DNA from: Hsuehochloa calcarea
Lineage: Eukaryota; Streptophyta; Magnoliopsida; Poales; Poaceae
Direction of reading: 5' to 3'
DNA: 64,000 nt
NCBI GenBank assembly: GCA_036346395.1
Contig: CM070615.1
Span: 20,517,282 to 20,581,281 of the forward strand
Made by a program: the position numbers and the translations under genes. Within the stretch, counting starts at the first letter, position 1; each line of letters opens with the position of its first letter. Below are positions 1-10,839 of this stretch, piece after piece. The notes beneath the pieces are model-generated. The model had not been told where the DNA came from, did no database searches, and saw only the letters and a program-made list of their open reading frames with translations.

Positions 1-560
1 ATCAAAGAGCTAACAAAGCAATTCTGACAGGGCCAATGTCACAAGAGGAGCACTAATTGCGCAACTCGCTAAAACATCCACAAATTGCAATTTCTTAGTT
101 CGAGTTGTTTTAAAGTTCTAGCTCATATAGCAAAGACTTAGCTACACATGTAAAAGCATGATAATTCTAGCAAGTCAAAGAACTGGACATGACTTTGAGC
201 ACGAATTGAAGTACTAGAGCTCCAAAGGGTAATAGGCAAAGCTTCATCAATTTTAAAAGATAAGCAGAAAATCTTATATTACAATGCATCTTTTTGGATT
301 TTTCATACCACTTGTTGTATTTTTTATATGAATGCAATATGATACAATGAGATGCAATAAAAAGCCTAAAAACCTAAAAAGTTCAAAAAGATCAATAAGT
401 TCAGAAAAAGAACAATAAAAGATCAAAAGAACAAGGTAAGATCAGAAAAGATCAAACTCCCCCTCAAACCAACCCATAAGGATAAATTACCCCTAACTCG
501 CTTTTCAAGGTGGCAAACCTAGTTGGGTTTAAAGATTTGGTGAGGATAAAATCAAAGGAC
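1..560 (-). other. Post-pol region of Copia D with RNase H C-terminal remnant
   Basis: On the minus strand, roughly 560-480 encodes the tail of a Copia RNase H (a LTKSL motif followed by RFATLK and ELGV). A purine-rich GTTTGAGGGGGAG stretch follows, then AT-rich sequence with the TTGCAT/CATTGTATCAT block that also follows pol in Copia A (near 13970) and Copia B (near 58505). No open frame of note is present. It is the segment between pol and the 3' LTR; the 3' LTR itself is outside the window. Confidence 0.6.
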
Positions 561-675
561 AAGAGAAGTGCCTAGTGAGTGACAAGCGCCTGAGATACTC
601 TTCCTATCTAGCTGACAGCCCGCACAATCAGGATAACAAAAACCCCCGAATGGACAAGGATAAAGAACAGGAATA

Positions 676-879
676 TCAAATGCCATACAAAGAGAGTAGA
701 GTGTAAGTACCTGAATAAGAGCTTAACGGCCTAGCGATGGGAAGTTCTCGAAGATGCTTGAAACCCGTCGACTGCGTGAAGGAGGTGAACCATCTTGAGT
801 CTCCGGTCATATGACGTGAACAGCCGGAGTCAACAAAGCACGTGCTCTTCCTCTTTCCGCGGTAATCCTGAAAAATCAA
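676..879 (-). pseudogene. Copia protease remnant
   Basis: The short frame contains the retropepsin signature VDSGCSRHMTGD, the active-site DSG plus the conserved HMTG of Copia proteases. Just after it homology is lost, and the downstream sequence soon reaches the RNase H tail. The missing part corresponds to most of protease, all of integrase and nearly all of reverse transcriptase/RNase H. The product would not be a working polyprotein. Confidence 0.75.
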
Positions 880-1042
880 GGCACAGAAGAACGATGTGTC
901 TCGACATCAAGTTAGTTAAACAAGACTTGGGAACCCAGTACTGAGACACACGTCTGCGAGTAGTATGCAAAGTAGAAGTGTTATCCTTGATTCTATTTGT
1001 ATTCCTATCATGAGTAATGGTCACAAGAACATGAGAATTATC

Positions 1043-1692
1043 CTATCTAGGAGCATGATGATAAGCATGTGAAACAAATCCTAACCCAGGTTTATTCTTT
1101 TCAAAATGACCATGTCTCATAAAAGCTTTAGGTTGAGTGGATGAAATACTAGCAAAAATTTTCTTATTATTTTTCAACCTACGCCAACAAAACTCAATCA
1201 AATGCCCACTTTTCTTGCAATAAGTGCAATGGTACTTGGTACCACTAGAAGAAGCACCCTTTGAATTAACACACGGTTGGGCAAAACCTACAGATTTAAA
1301 AGAGGTTTTTGCAGGTTGGGTTTTGAATTCAATTAAACCTTTTTCCAAGACTTGAATGACTTTTGGCTTTGAATTGTCTTGAAAAGAATTGAATCCTAAA
1401 CCTTGCTTCTTATAAGGAGTTTTAGACTTGTCAAGAATCATGTTTAAGCTGTTTCTTACCTTGAAAATTTCTCTAATGTATCATGAAGGTAAGTATTTTC
1501 TTTTCTCAAATTAACACAAGCATCACATGTTTTATCCATAGATTTCTCCTTATATAAAGCAATTTCAAGCTTAAGAGCGGAACAAGAAGCACAAATAGTA
1601 GTTTCAATATTGTCCTTAAGCTTAGCATATTTGACTCTAGCGACTTCTAAGATATCTTTGATTTCACGTTCTTTTCTAAGCATGAAGTGCAA
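1043..1692 (-). pseudogene. Copia D gag tail: coiled coil with CxxC pairs and second zinc knuckle
   Basis: Two frames (1456-1692 and 1043-1441) continue the gag polyprotein after a frame break. The first holds charged heptad-like sequence with two CxxC pairs (CASC and CDAC). The second ends in a complete CCHC knuckle, C-x2-C-x4-H-x4-C (CTYC to EFC). The same arrangement recurs in Copia A (9978-10437) and Copia B (56938-58141). It is likely part of the gag or gag-pol precursor and may aid self-assembly, but that role is inferred. Confidence 0.65.
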
Positions 1693-1886
1693 GGGCTAGA
1701 ATCAATCACATCGAAGCAATCAACTTGCTAGACTCTAAACATTTTTCACAAGGAGCAGATTTAATTTCAATTAGCTCGGTTCTAGCATTTTCAAGTTGTT
1801 GCAAAGCAATATTGTGAGCAGATTGCGCTTTAGCCAATTACGAGTGCATGTCATGACAAGATAAACATTCATCGAGTTCAAGAGTC

Positions 1887-3140
1887 TTAACATTTGCAAG
1901 TTCTAGTTTCAGATTTACCAATTTTTGACTCTAGTTTCTTATTTTTAGTCATGACAAATTCTAGCGCTTCATCTTGACTAAGCAGTTGCTCATATATGGA
2001 ATCATATCCAGCAGAAAGCTCATCATAAGAGAGGGATACCTCATTATCATCAATGTCGTCAGTGTCAGCCATGAAGCACATGCCGGTGAAGTCTTTGGCC
2101 TTCCCCTTCTTGTCCTCTTCGCTCCCGGAGTCCACATCGCTAACGGATTGCTCTCCAAAAGCGGCAAGGACTCGGTGAGCGGCCTTTATGAGTTTGACAG
2201 CATCATACTCATAGTTGTTCTCATGAGGCTTCTTCCAGGCTGTCTTCTCCTCCCTGTGCTTGCCCTTACCTTTTAGCTTGGGGCAATTGGCCCGGATGTG
2301 GTAGAGCTCTCCACACTCATAGCAAGTAACAGGACCACCTCTCCTTTTATTTCTCACATTGTTGTAAGCCCGTGTGAATTTTTTAGCTAAAAGGACTAAC
2401 TCAACCTCAGGGATATTCTCAAGCTCCTCTTCATGAATAGTAGATAAACAAGCAAATGAAAATCCAGAAGAAGATTCAAAAGAATCATTAGAAGCCTTTT
2501 TGAGAGGATCTGCTACCAAAGCTAAATTGTCTTTCTTGGGATGATCAACTCTTTTAATTTCATGAGTCTTGAGTTTGCTATAAAGCAACTCCAAAGTAAG
2601 GCTCGAAAGATCAACATTCTCTTCTATAGCAGTAGCCTTCATCTCCCACTCCTTGGTGTTGATTGCAGCCAAGAGGTGGGTAGCATTTTCAGATTGAGAG
2701 TATTCAATATCAACAGCTTTCATCTGATTAATCACTTTATTAAAGCGACTGAAAATGTCATCGATGCTCTCTCCAGGACGCATCTCAAATTTGTTATAAT
2801 CACGCTTATAGATTGTTTGGCGCACTTTCTTAATTTGGGACGAACCCTCATGATAGGTTTCGAGGGTGTTCCAAATCCCGTGCGCAGTCGCAAAATTGCA
2901 AATCCTATCATATTTTTGTCTACCAAGCGCACCATATAAAAGGTTCTTGGTCTTGTTGTTGTTAGCCAAAAGAATTGCAGAAGCAGGAGTTGCAACCTCA
3001 GGAATAATGAGCGGGGATCGAACAACGTCCCATATAGCTTGTCCCTCGCTCTCAAGGAATACTCGCATACGATTCTTCCAATAGGCATAGTCGTGCCCAT
3101 TAAAGATATGCGGTTTTGTAGAGAACCTATCCATCGCCAA
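1887..3140 (-). CDS. Copia gag polyprotein (417 aa, open)
   Basis: The frame starts 54 nt inside the LTR and primer-binding site and stays open for 417 codons. Residues about 8-200 are the Copia-type gag core: it starts FSTKPHIFNGHDYAYWKNRM, and the LETYHEGS and RPGESIDD stretches are typical of the UBN2/gag-polypeptide family. A CCHC zinc knuckle follows at C273, C276, H281 and C286. Gag coats element RNA and forms the virus-like particle. The frame ends before the coiled-coil tail, so it is probably a shortened gag. It is the most intact gag core among the copies here. Confidence 0.8.
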   Translation of the reverse strand: MAMDRFSTKPHIFNGHDYAYWKNRMRVFLESEGQAIWDVVRSPLIIPEVATPASAILLANNNKTKNLLYGALGRQKYDRICNFATAHGIWNTLETYHEGSSQIKKVRQTIYKRDYNKFEMRPGESIDDIFSRFNKVINQMKAVDIEYSQSENATHLLAAINTKEWEMKATAIEENVDLSSLTLELLYSKLKTHEIKRVDHPKKDNLALVADPLKKASNDSFESSSGFSFACLSTIHEEELENIPEVELVLLAKKFTRAYNNVRNKRRGGPVTCYECGELYHIRANCPKLKGKGKHREEKTAWKKPHENNYEYDAVKLIKAAHRVLAAFGEQSVSDVDSGSEEDKKGKAKDFTGMCFMADTDDIDDNEVSLSYDELSAGYDSIYEQLLSQDEALEFVMTKNKKLESKIGKSETRTCKC

Positions 3141-3177
3141 AGTTCAGTGACCGGTTAAGATCAAGATTGAACTAACC

Positions 3178-3191
3178 GGGCTCTGATACCA
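3178..3191 (-). other. Primer-binding site of Copia D (tRNA-iMet)
   Basis: Read on the minus strand, TGGTATCAGAGCCC begins 2 nt inside the LTR end. It is the canonical complement of the 3' end of initiator methionine tRNA, used to prime reverse transcription. Unlike Copia A and B, this copy keeps the full TATCAGAGC. Confidence 0.85.
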
Positions 3192-3193
3192 CT

Positions 3194-4990
3194 TGTTGGA
3201 CCGAAAAGGCGACTAGAGGGGGGGTGAATAGGAGCACGCTCACTTTTTCATAAAATATGAATTCAACACAATTTCACTCCAATAGCTATGATGAAGCTAT
3301 GAAGATCAATATACCAGTACAGCGGAAGACTAGTATTGAATCCAATTAAACCCCTAAGCAATGCGACAAAAAACAGCAAGAATCAAAACTAACAGATCGG
3401 CGGTCGACCCGATCATTATACTAGCGGTCTGACCGGTACCAAATCGGTCTGACCTCTGGTGTGGGGCGGTCGGACCGGCACCAAATCGGTCGACCTCGAC
3501 GGTGTGGGGCTATCGGCCGTGAGACTCGAACAAAGAAAAAACGGCCGATGATGAAGTTGCAATTAGGTCTAACTTTTGATTCTCAACTCCAAACTTCACG
3601 AAACTTTGCACACACCTTCTCTATGAGATTAAGGACCTATTCCAATCAACAATTATGATAATTCTTGGACGAACAAAGATCTTTTATGATCTGATTGAAG
3701 AAGGGTGCAAAACCGGGCAAAAGTGAAAACCAGATCCAATCGCTTGCTCGTGGGTGATTGATGATCAAATTGATCCTAGATGGGTTCCCACACATCACAG
3801 CAAGCTAATCCACATGAAAGAATCAATCACAAACTCGCGGATCAAAGAAAGCCCTAAAATCATGAAATTGAAAGCAAGAACGAAAAGAGACTTATCTCAA
3901 GCAAACCTTGCATAGATTTAAGAACGTGATCGTTGCTAGATTACACCCACACCATCATGGATCAGTGGTCAATCCAAGATCATGAAATTCTCCTCAAACC
4001 ATGAAAAGCGCTAGCCTCCACCTCAACTCCCCCTAAGCCAATTAGTGTTTGAAAACAACAAAAGAGGTGAAAAACAGCGAGAGAGAGGGTGCAGCCCCCA
4101 TCTCCTCCTATTTATAGTGGAGGCCTAGAACTCTCTAGAGTTTGACTTAATTGGGCTCCCGTTAAGGCCCACTAACAAACGGGTCACACACGCACGCTTC
4201 GCAAAGCGCCGTCTTTAACCTTTGACCTAAACCGCTTCACCATGCGCCATGGATTTGCCAATAGGTCACCCTTGTCCATCTTGTGTCACGCTTGAGTCAT
4301 TGACCTCACCCGCATCGCCGATCGTTCGACCTCAACTCTCCAAGTCTAGTCCCGATCCTCCTCGCCGCTGACCGTCGTTGACCACCAAGCAACTGCGCAC
4401 AACCATAGACAAGCAAACACGAATTCGGGAATAAGTTCTTCACAACTTGACCCATGTTAGTCAAAACATGCATCATGCAAACCATATGCCACGATACCAA
4501 TGACTTTGACCTAACAAAACAACATCGCCACGGTTGGCGGACGTTCAAGAAACCGGTCCGACCGCTCCATGTGAGCCGGTCGGACCGCCTCCGCCGGTCG
4601 GACCGCTCCCTCGTGAGCCGGTCGGACCGCCCAGACTTAGCCAAATTCATGCCCCGAAATTCAAACCTTCGGAAACTTAAAGCGAATAGAACTTCTTCTC
4701 GGAGACTCCAAAATCATGAGACCAAGTGCATTGGGATCCTCACTTGCCTACAACACCTATTTTTGGCCCACTGCTTTGACCACTTTTAGGTCACACCGGT
4801 CCGACCGCCGCGACAAGGCCGGTCTCGACCGATTTGGGACCTGGCGGACCGCTCTACTATGGCGGTCGGACCGCCCCTGTCCAGAATGTCTGAAGCTTTG
4901 TCGAAAACTCGTGAAACGACAAACCGTAAACACCATTGCCAATTGTCACATCATCCTAAGATCTGGAACATATCCCCATGATATCCACAG
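3194..4990 (-). repeat. 5' LTR of Copia D (1.80 kb)
   Basis: On the plus strand the LTR begins TGTTGGACCG and ends GATATCCACA, matching the reverse complement of the Copia A and B LTR ends (TGTGGATATC and CGGTCCTACA). A TATAAATA box lies at 4109-4116 on the minus strand. CGGTCSGACCG dyad clusters occur near 3420-3500, 4555-4630 and 4796-4880. Confidence 0.85.
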
Positions 4991-5762
4991 ATTCGGTCTC
5001 TAAATAGTTCCTAGTGGCCAGACAAGCAAACTACCTATTCTCGTCAGCTCTCTTGGACAGTCGCACGAAAACTACCATAAGTTCTAATCCGTAACTCCAA
5101 ATCTGAAGATCTCGGTGCCTAAAGAAAGCTAAGACTAAGGGCTACAACTTTCTAAGAGGTGGTCAGATCAAAAAATGTAGGTAATCTACACAAAACAGAC
5201 GAGCAATAGTACTGGACCAATCAGATCTGCTACTGACAGTACCAACGTGAATTGAAAATGCTACCGATCTATCGGGGATCGAAGTTACCCTTGATGAATC
5301 GCTAGAGGATGTCGCCTCGCTGCGTGCCGGTGACCTTCTCCTCCCCTTCCCTCCTCCTCTTCCTTCTTCCTCTCCTCTTCTTCCTCCTCTCCGTGCTCCT
5401 CCTCTTTGGCCGGCCCTCCAACTGTCACCTTCTCTCCAATGGGCAGCAGCGAGGGGCTTCGCCGGCGAGGATGGTGGCGCTGTTGGGGAGGTGGTGGTGC
5501 AGGGGAGGCGCAAGGGGGAGAGGGGGTGGCAGCTATGGGGGGAGAGGGGAGAGTGGGGGCAGCTAGGGTTTAGGGCGCCCCCTCTCTTGGTTGGCCCCCC
5601 TAGGCCGGCCTCCCCTCTTGGGCCTCCTGGGTTGCGGCCCGCGGCCCAAGTTGGCGAAACTTTATAGATAACCCCCTTTTTCGGAAAAATTCCATTCTTT
5701 TAATTTGGTTTTCTCCCCCTGGCTTCCTTTCTAATTACCCGTTTAAGTTTCGGAGTATTACA
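4991..5762 (-). repeat. Partial 3' LTR of the Gypsy element
   Basis: This segment aligns with about 23185-23949 of the intact LTR, including the GGTCTCTAAATAGTT start, the GC-rich block near 5330-5640 and the terminal GGAGTATTACA. The rest of this LTR was separated by Copia D and lies left of the window. Short GC-rich open frames inside it (5163-5566) recur in the sister LTR and are not genes. Confidence 0.85.
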
Positions 5763-5776
5763 TTCTACCCCCTTTA
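5763..5776 (-). other. Polypurine tract of the Gypsy element
   Basis: On the minus strand TAAAGGGGGTAGAA lies directly against the LTR start TGTAATACTCC. It fits the plus-strand primer site of an LTR retrotransposon. Confidence 0.75.
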
Positions 5777-5852
5777 ACGGAATTCGACCCCGAATTCTAA
5801 ACAAACTTACACACCATAATAAAACCTCTAGAACTTTATCACGTACCTGCTG

Positions 5853-6236
5853 TGAATAGCTCAGGATACTGCTCGCGCATGCGAGACTCCAACTCCCAGG
5901 TGGCTTAATGTCTCTCAGCACTCGCCCTGACTTCTCCGGAATACGTACCGAACGCGACTCAACTGTGAGGTCTTGCTCAATAGTCAGCGGCTCCAAGAAA
6001 ATCTTATGCTCTGGGTCTTTCAAAAACTTCCTCAGCATCGAAACGTGAAACACATTGTGCACTCCCCACATGGACTCTAGAAGGTCCAGGCAGTAGGCTA
6101 GCTTCCCAATCCTAGCATCCTCGCAAAAATCGGGAACGGTCCGACGTACCTTGGGCTAAGCTTCCCTTTGGTACCGAATCGGACAATGCCTTTGGTGGGG
6201 GACACTCTCAAAAGCACCTAGTCTCCCACCGCAAAC
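5853..6236 (-). pseudogene. Gypsy integrase C-terminus with chromodomain-like tail
   Basis: Several minus-strand frames together show the post-core integrase module (SPRYVGPF), then HNVFHVSMLRKFL, EPLTIEQDLTVE and RVLRD. A shifted frame (5853-5905) reads the ATWELESRMREQYPELF ending typical of Tekay chromodomains. Frames change at least twice, so it is a pseudogene. The upstream part of the same gene is on the far side of Copia A, at 17216-18090. Confidence 0.75.
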
Positions 6237-8100
6237 TGTGGATATCGTGAGGATATGTGCACGATCTCAGGATGATGAGTCAATTGGTAATGGCGTTATT
6301 GGTTTGCAAAATCTCGCGTTTCGGGTTTGCTCCAAGGTCGTCAAAGCCATGGCGGTCCGATCCGGTTGTCTTGGGCGGTCGATCCGCCATGGGCGATCCG
6401 ACCGCCATGGTGGCGGTCCGACCACGATTTGAAAGTTGGGTTTTGGAGCCGAGCCAAAAATAGGTTGTGTAGGCAAGTGAGGAGTCTCTGGATGTGGTCC
6501 CATCATTTTGGAGCTCCCAACAAAAGTTCTATTCGATTGAAATTTCCGAAGGTTTGAATTTCTCGCTTGAATTTTGGCTAAGTCCTTTGGACCGGTCCGA
6601 CCGCCGTTGTGGGAGCGGTCCGATCAAGATGAATCGGTCGGACCGGCCCGTGGGCTGATCGGGCCGCAATCACTGGAGGAAAGCCAAGTGTTGCATTGAG
6701 TTGATTTTGAGTGTGTGATTCTCTGAACTTCAATGCTTTATTGATGTATATCGCATTGCGGAACTGACGTGGGTCAAGTTGTGAAGAACTTGTTCCCTAA
6801 ACGGTTTGTTTGTCTATTGTTTGTGCGGTGGCTTGCGTGTCAACGGCGTCAGCGGTGAGTGGATCGACTACGCTTGGAGAGCCGAGGTCCGTAACGATCG
6901 TGGATACCGGGTGAGGTTGTGTGAGTCGAGCATGGTGCGAATGGACAAGATGGATCGAACGGGTGGTTCAAGCAATTTGGTTGGATCAAAGGTGCGGATA
7001 TCGGTGCGAGTCTCTGGGAGGTTCCGATGGGATTCGGACAAGAGAGGCTTGGCGTCGATGAGAACCGCTGATCAACCTACACGTGGTGAAGCAGACGATT
7101 GCTTCAAGAGTTATTTGTGTGTGGGTCCCATGTGTAAGAGACCCAAAAAGAGAAACCCTAGCTCTCTAGTATAAATAGGAAGGGGAGAGGTGGAAAACCT
7201 AAGCAAGCATTCATTTAGCCCCCTTCTTCCTTTTTCTAGGGTTTGGAGGAGAGGAGAGAAAACTAGGGTTTGGAGTGTGCTCCTTGTTGAGCTCTTGCCC
7301 TCCTTGGTGGAGAGGCTTTGTAAGCATCTATTGTGGATGAACAATCTTGTGATGCTTAATTGAAAGATCAATTGCTCCCTTTGTGTTCTTCTCTCTTTTG
7401 GATGTTTTTGGTGCTTCCTTGATTCAAAGGTTCATGCTTGGTCTCTTGGCCTACTTTACCTTGCTTTGATGTGTGGGATTACTACTAGAGTCATCTAGAT
7501 CATCAAACCCCACAAGCAAGTCTTGAATCAAGATTTCTCATTTCTAGGGTTTGTGCACCTCTTTGGTAAAATCTCAAGAGATCGTTTTTATGAAGTGGAT
7601 CCGACCGATCGTCGCTAGAAATAGGTCTCCAATATCTTTAGGAAGGTGTGCTAGAAATTTGGTCAAGTTTTATTGGTTGAATCAAAAGTTGGATCAAATT
7701 TCGCTTTGGATTTGGGTGGAGTTTTTCAATCTCGACTCTCCGTCCGATCGCCTTCAACGGCGGTTCGACCGCCTGTTTTCGCATCACCGTTTGCGGGTCG
7801 AACCGTATCCCACCGTCCGATCATTTGGATAGTTGCTTGGCCGATCGCTCCTTGACCGTCGGTCGACCGCCCGTGGTAGCCGGTCGGACCGCCCGTGTCC
7901 ATGAAGAACATTGAGTTCTTTTCTCCTTTTGTGTCGTGGTGCTTGAGGGGATTATCAAATTCAACACAAGGCTTCCGCTGTGTGCTCACTAAACTTCTTA
8001 GCTTTCATAGCTAAAGGAGTAAAGTACGTGTTGGTTTTGATTTAGGTGAGAAAGTTTTGAAAGCGCCTATTCACCCCCTAGTCGCCTTTTCGGTCCTACA
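6237..8100 (+). repeat. 5' LTR of Copia A
   Basis: 1864 bp, TG...CA ends, TATAAATA promoter box at 7170-7177. Dyad motifs of the CGGTCSGACCG type cluster near 6350-6425, 6590-6665 and 7740-7890. Short open frames inside recur in every LTR copy and are not genes. Confidence 0.93.
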
Positions 8101-8102
8101 AG

Positions 8103-8113
8103 TGGTATCGAGC
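8103..8113 (+). other. Variant primer-binding site of Copia A
   Basis: TGGTATCGAGC starts 2 nt after the LTR. It equals the tRNA-iMet complement TGGTATCAGAGC with one A missing. Copia B carries the identical variant at 55768-55778. Confidence 0.75.
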
Positions 8114-8155
8114 CAGTTAGCTCTCTTCTATAGATCTTAACCTGTCTTTGGAGCC

Positions 8156-10437
8156 ATGGCGATCGACAAGTACTCAACCAAGCCACACATTTTTGAGGGA
8201 GTTGACTTTGCATACTGGAAGGCTCGTATGCAAGCGTATATCGAGGCTCAAGGGCACGCTATTTGGCTAAAGGTGAAAAACCCTTATGTCGTGCCAGCCG
8301 ATGACGATACGATCACTCGAGATGTGGAGGCCAACAAAGAAGGCTCGGAATTATTTGATCCAAGGCCTTAGTCGATCCGAGTTTGAGCGTGTTGCTCACT
8401 TGCGGTGCGCTCACGAGATCCGCGACACTTTGTGATTATCACGAAGGGTCCATCGCGATCAAGGAAGTGAAACAGAACCGGCTCAAAAAGGTTTACTCAA
8501 GATCGAACAAAGGCCCGTGAGTCTTTGGATGAGTGTGGGAAGATTCTCTAAAATTCTTCATGATCTCCGCTGTTGACTTGATATTTTACGAGTCAAAATG
8601 CACGCCACTTAGGTGCTCTTGATGTGAAGGTCAGGGTATGAAGATCACTTCCATCAATGACAACACTATCATGAGTGAGCTTACCATGGATAAGCTCTAC
8701 TCGAGGTTGAAGACGCATGAGATTGACTTTATCTCGCGTCTCCCCAAGACAGAGTCGATGGCTTTAGTGGTCGACAAATCCAAGGGTTGCTCTTCTGATT
8801 CTCTTGATTGTAGCTCATCTGGCTTTTCATTATCTGCTTTACATTCTTTGAGTGATGAGCAACTTGAGAAATTGCCCGAGGATGACTTAGCCCTCCTTTC
8901 CACCAAATTCACAAGAGCGCATAACAAGGTGAGAAATAGGAGGAGGAGGGACCTATCACGTGCTTCGAATGTGGTGAGCCAAACCACATTCGCTCCAAGT
9001 GCCCCAAGCTAAAGGGCAAGGAGGAGAAGGAGACAAGAAGACATCCCCAGGAGAGGGATGCAAACCCAAGAAGACAAACTATCGGAAGTTTGTCAGCCGG
9101 GTCCTTGCCGCTCTTGAGAATGTAAATATGAGCGATGTGGACTCGGAACGGAGGACGACGAGTGATTCTCGTGGCAAGAAGAAGGCGCATGACTTCACCA
9201 AGCATGTGTTTCATGGCCAAGAACACCACGACAATGATTCCTCCAAAGATGAGGATCCTTTTAGTGATCCTGATGAGGTATGCCCTTCTATTGCCGATAT
9301 GAAAAGGGCTTTGGTGCTTCTTTGAATGAAATTGCATAAGCAAGTAAAAATGATTAGGAAGGTGACATTATGATTGATAATTTAAATCTTGAAGTTGTTA
9401 GGCTTAAATCTATCAATCCTCACGATATTTGTGATTCTGCACTAGCTTGCTTAAAGATTTGACAAGCTTGAAATCTGCTCATTCCTCTCATCACAAATCA
9501 ACTAAAAGATGCTCTCGATGAACTAGAATCTTTCAAGTCTAGATCTGCTTGTTTAGATGTCATTCCTTTTGATGTGACCGCCATGGAAGCTATCCCTTTA
9601 ACTTGCTCTAATTGTGCTTTGCTAGAATTAAAATTGGATAGTTCCTTAAAAGAATTGCAAAAGGTTGATGCTAGTCACACATGCTCTCATTGTAAGGATA
9701 ATAGGATTAAGATGCAAGAGATGATGAAACATTGATTTACTCTAGAGTTGCATCTTGTGAAAATTGTCCCAAGCTTACAATTGAGATTGAAGCCTTAAAC
9801 AAGACCCCGGAAGAAAAGGCTAAAATTGAAAGATCCATGTCTTTTCTCGCTTCTAAAAGGTTATTGATTCTAACTCTTGTGTTTTGAATCTCAAGTTGAA
9901 ACCATGGTTAGTCGGATGCAAGAGGCTTTTAGAATCAAGTTTAAGGAGCGATTGAGTAGGATTCAGAATCCTATTGTGTGTCTTATGAGGCCTTCAAAGT
10001 GGAAGTGGCCCTTCTTAAGAGTAAGCGCAATGAGGTAATCAAGTCTAGCAAGTGTACTAGATGTGAGGAGTTAATGAAAGAGAATGATTACCTCAAGGTG
10101 ACTCTTGAGAAATTTTCAAGTGGGAAAAAGAAACTCAACATGATTCTTGATCAATCCAAGGTGAGCGTGAAAATAGTGGTCTAGGTTTCAACCCCTAGAG
10201 CATTCCAAGAAAAACCCACCTAAGATTACTAGAGTTGTGAAGAATGGTTTGTTTGAGCTAGAACCTCCTAAGCCATCCGGGGTTGTTTTCAAATCCGGTG
10301 GTTTTGCTCAAACTCTTTCTGGCAAGAAAGGTGCTTTCACTCATTCTATACAGACACCTCAAAAGGTCCAAGATCATTGCACCTTCAGAAGAAAGAAGGC
10401 CATCTTGTTGAGTTACCTTCCTGAGAGCAAAACTTGA
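8156..10437 (+). pseudogene. Copia A gag and coiled-coil tail, frameshifted
   Basis: The start ATG at 8156 begins a gag core (YSTKPHIFEGVDFAYWKARM) that stops after 71 codons. Fragments continue in other frames at 8638-9012, 8999-9325, 9978-10184 and 10237-10437. The zinc-knuckle stretch near 8960-9005 (CFEC / HIRSKCP in the DNA) is split across frames. The tail keeps CxxC pairs in coiled-coil-like sequence and a degenerate second knuckle near 10375-10430. The gag role is as in Copia D, but no single frame encodes a complete product. Confidence 0.75.
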
Positions 10438-10839
10438 GAGAAAAGAGAGGATGAGCGCCCTAAGATCCATTAGAGGAGTCCCTTCTCCGGATGTAGTTTC
10501 TAGAGCTAGGCGACTGCTTATCGCACCACACATAGGCCTAGATTTGTAGAGAACATTGTAGACTCTTTTGATGGGTCTAGGCAAGATGTTGGATTAGGAC
10601 ATCGTGAGGAGAGACACTGGTAGCACCTAGACAGGGAGTATCGATCTTTTGGTAGATCGTTTGGAGAGGTCTAGGTGGTTCTCATGTGCATTCTTATGAT
10701 TTTATTCTGATCATGTTTCACTATTTCTCTCGCTGCTCCCGGACATCGTGCTTCTCGATCTTGGATTCCTCGTTCATTTATCACTAACCCCATCTTGAGG
10801 CACGGTGTTTCGATTGTGCCTTTTAGGTCCGTCGTGCGA

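Larger units (their letters stand above)
1..4990 (-). mobile_element. Copia D: Sire/Maximus-like LTR retrotransposon, 5' part, pol-deleted
   Basis: This minus-strand Copia element runs off the left edge of the window. Reading leftwards from 4990 it has a 5' LTR (3194-4990), a primer-binding site, an intact gag frame, a gag tail with a second zinc knuckle, a short protease remnant, the last residues of RNase H, and the start of the post-pol non-coding region (1-500). Integrase and reverse transcriptase are absent. It lies inside the left LTR of the Gypsy element: sequence resumes with GATTC at 4991, matching the intact Gypsy LTR at about 23184. The left flank is outside the window, so a target duplication cannot be tested. 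The lineage name is inferred from gag layout and length. Confidence 0.85.

Noticed and set aside
5163..5566. Arg/Gly- or Leu-rich frames in the Gypsy LTR
   Set aside because: The same sequence recurs in the sister LTR (23383-23858). It is U3/R sequence, not a gene.
6806..7174. 122-codon frame in the Copia A LTR
   Set aside because: Its counterpart in the sister LTR and in Copia B and C is broken by indels, and it overlaps the TATA box region.
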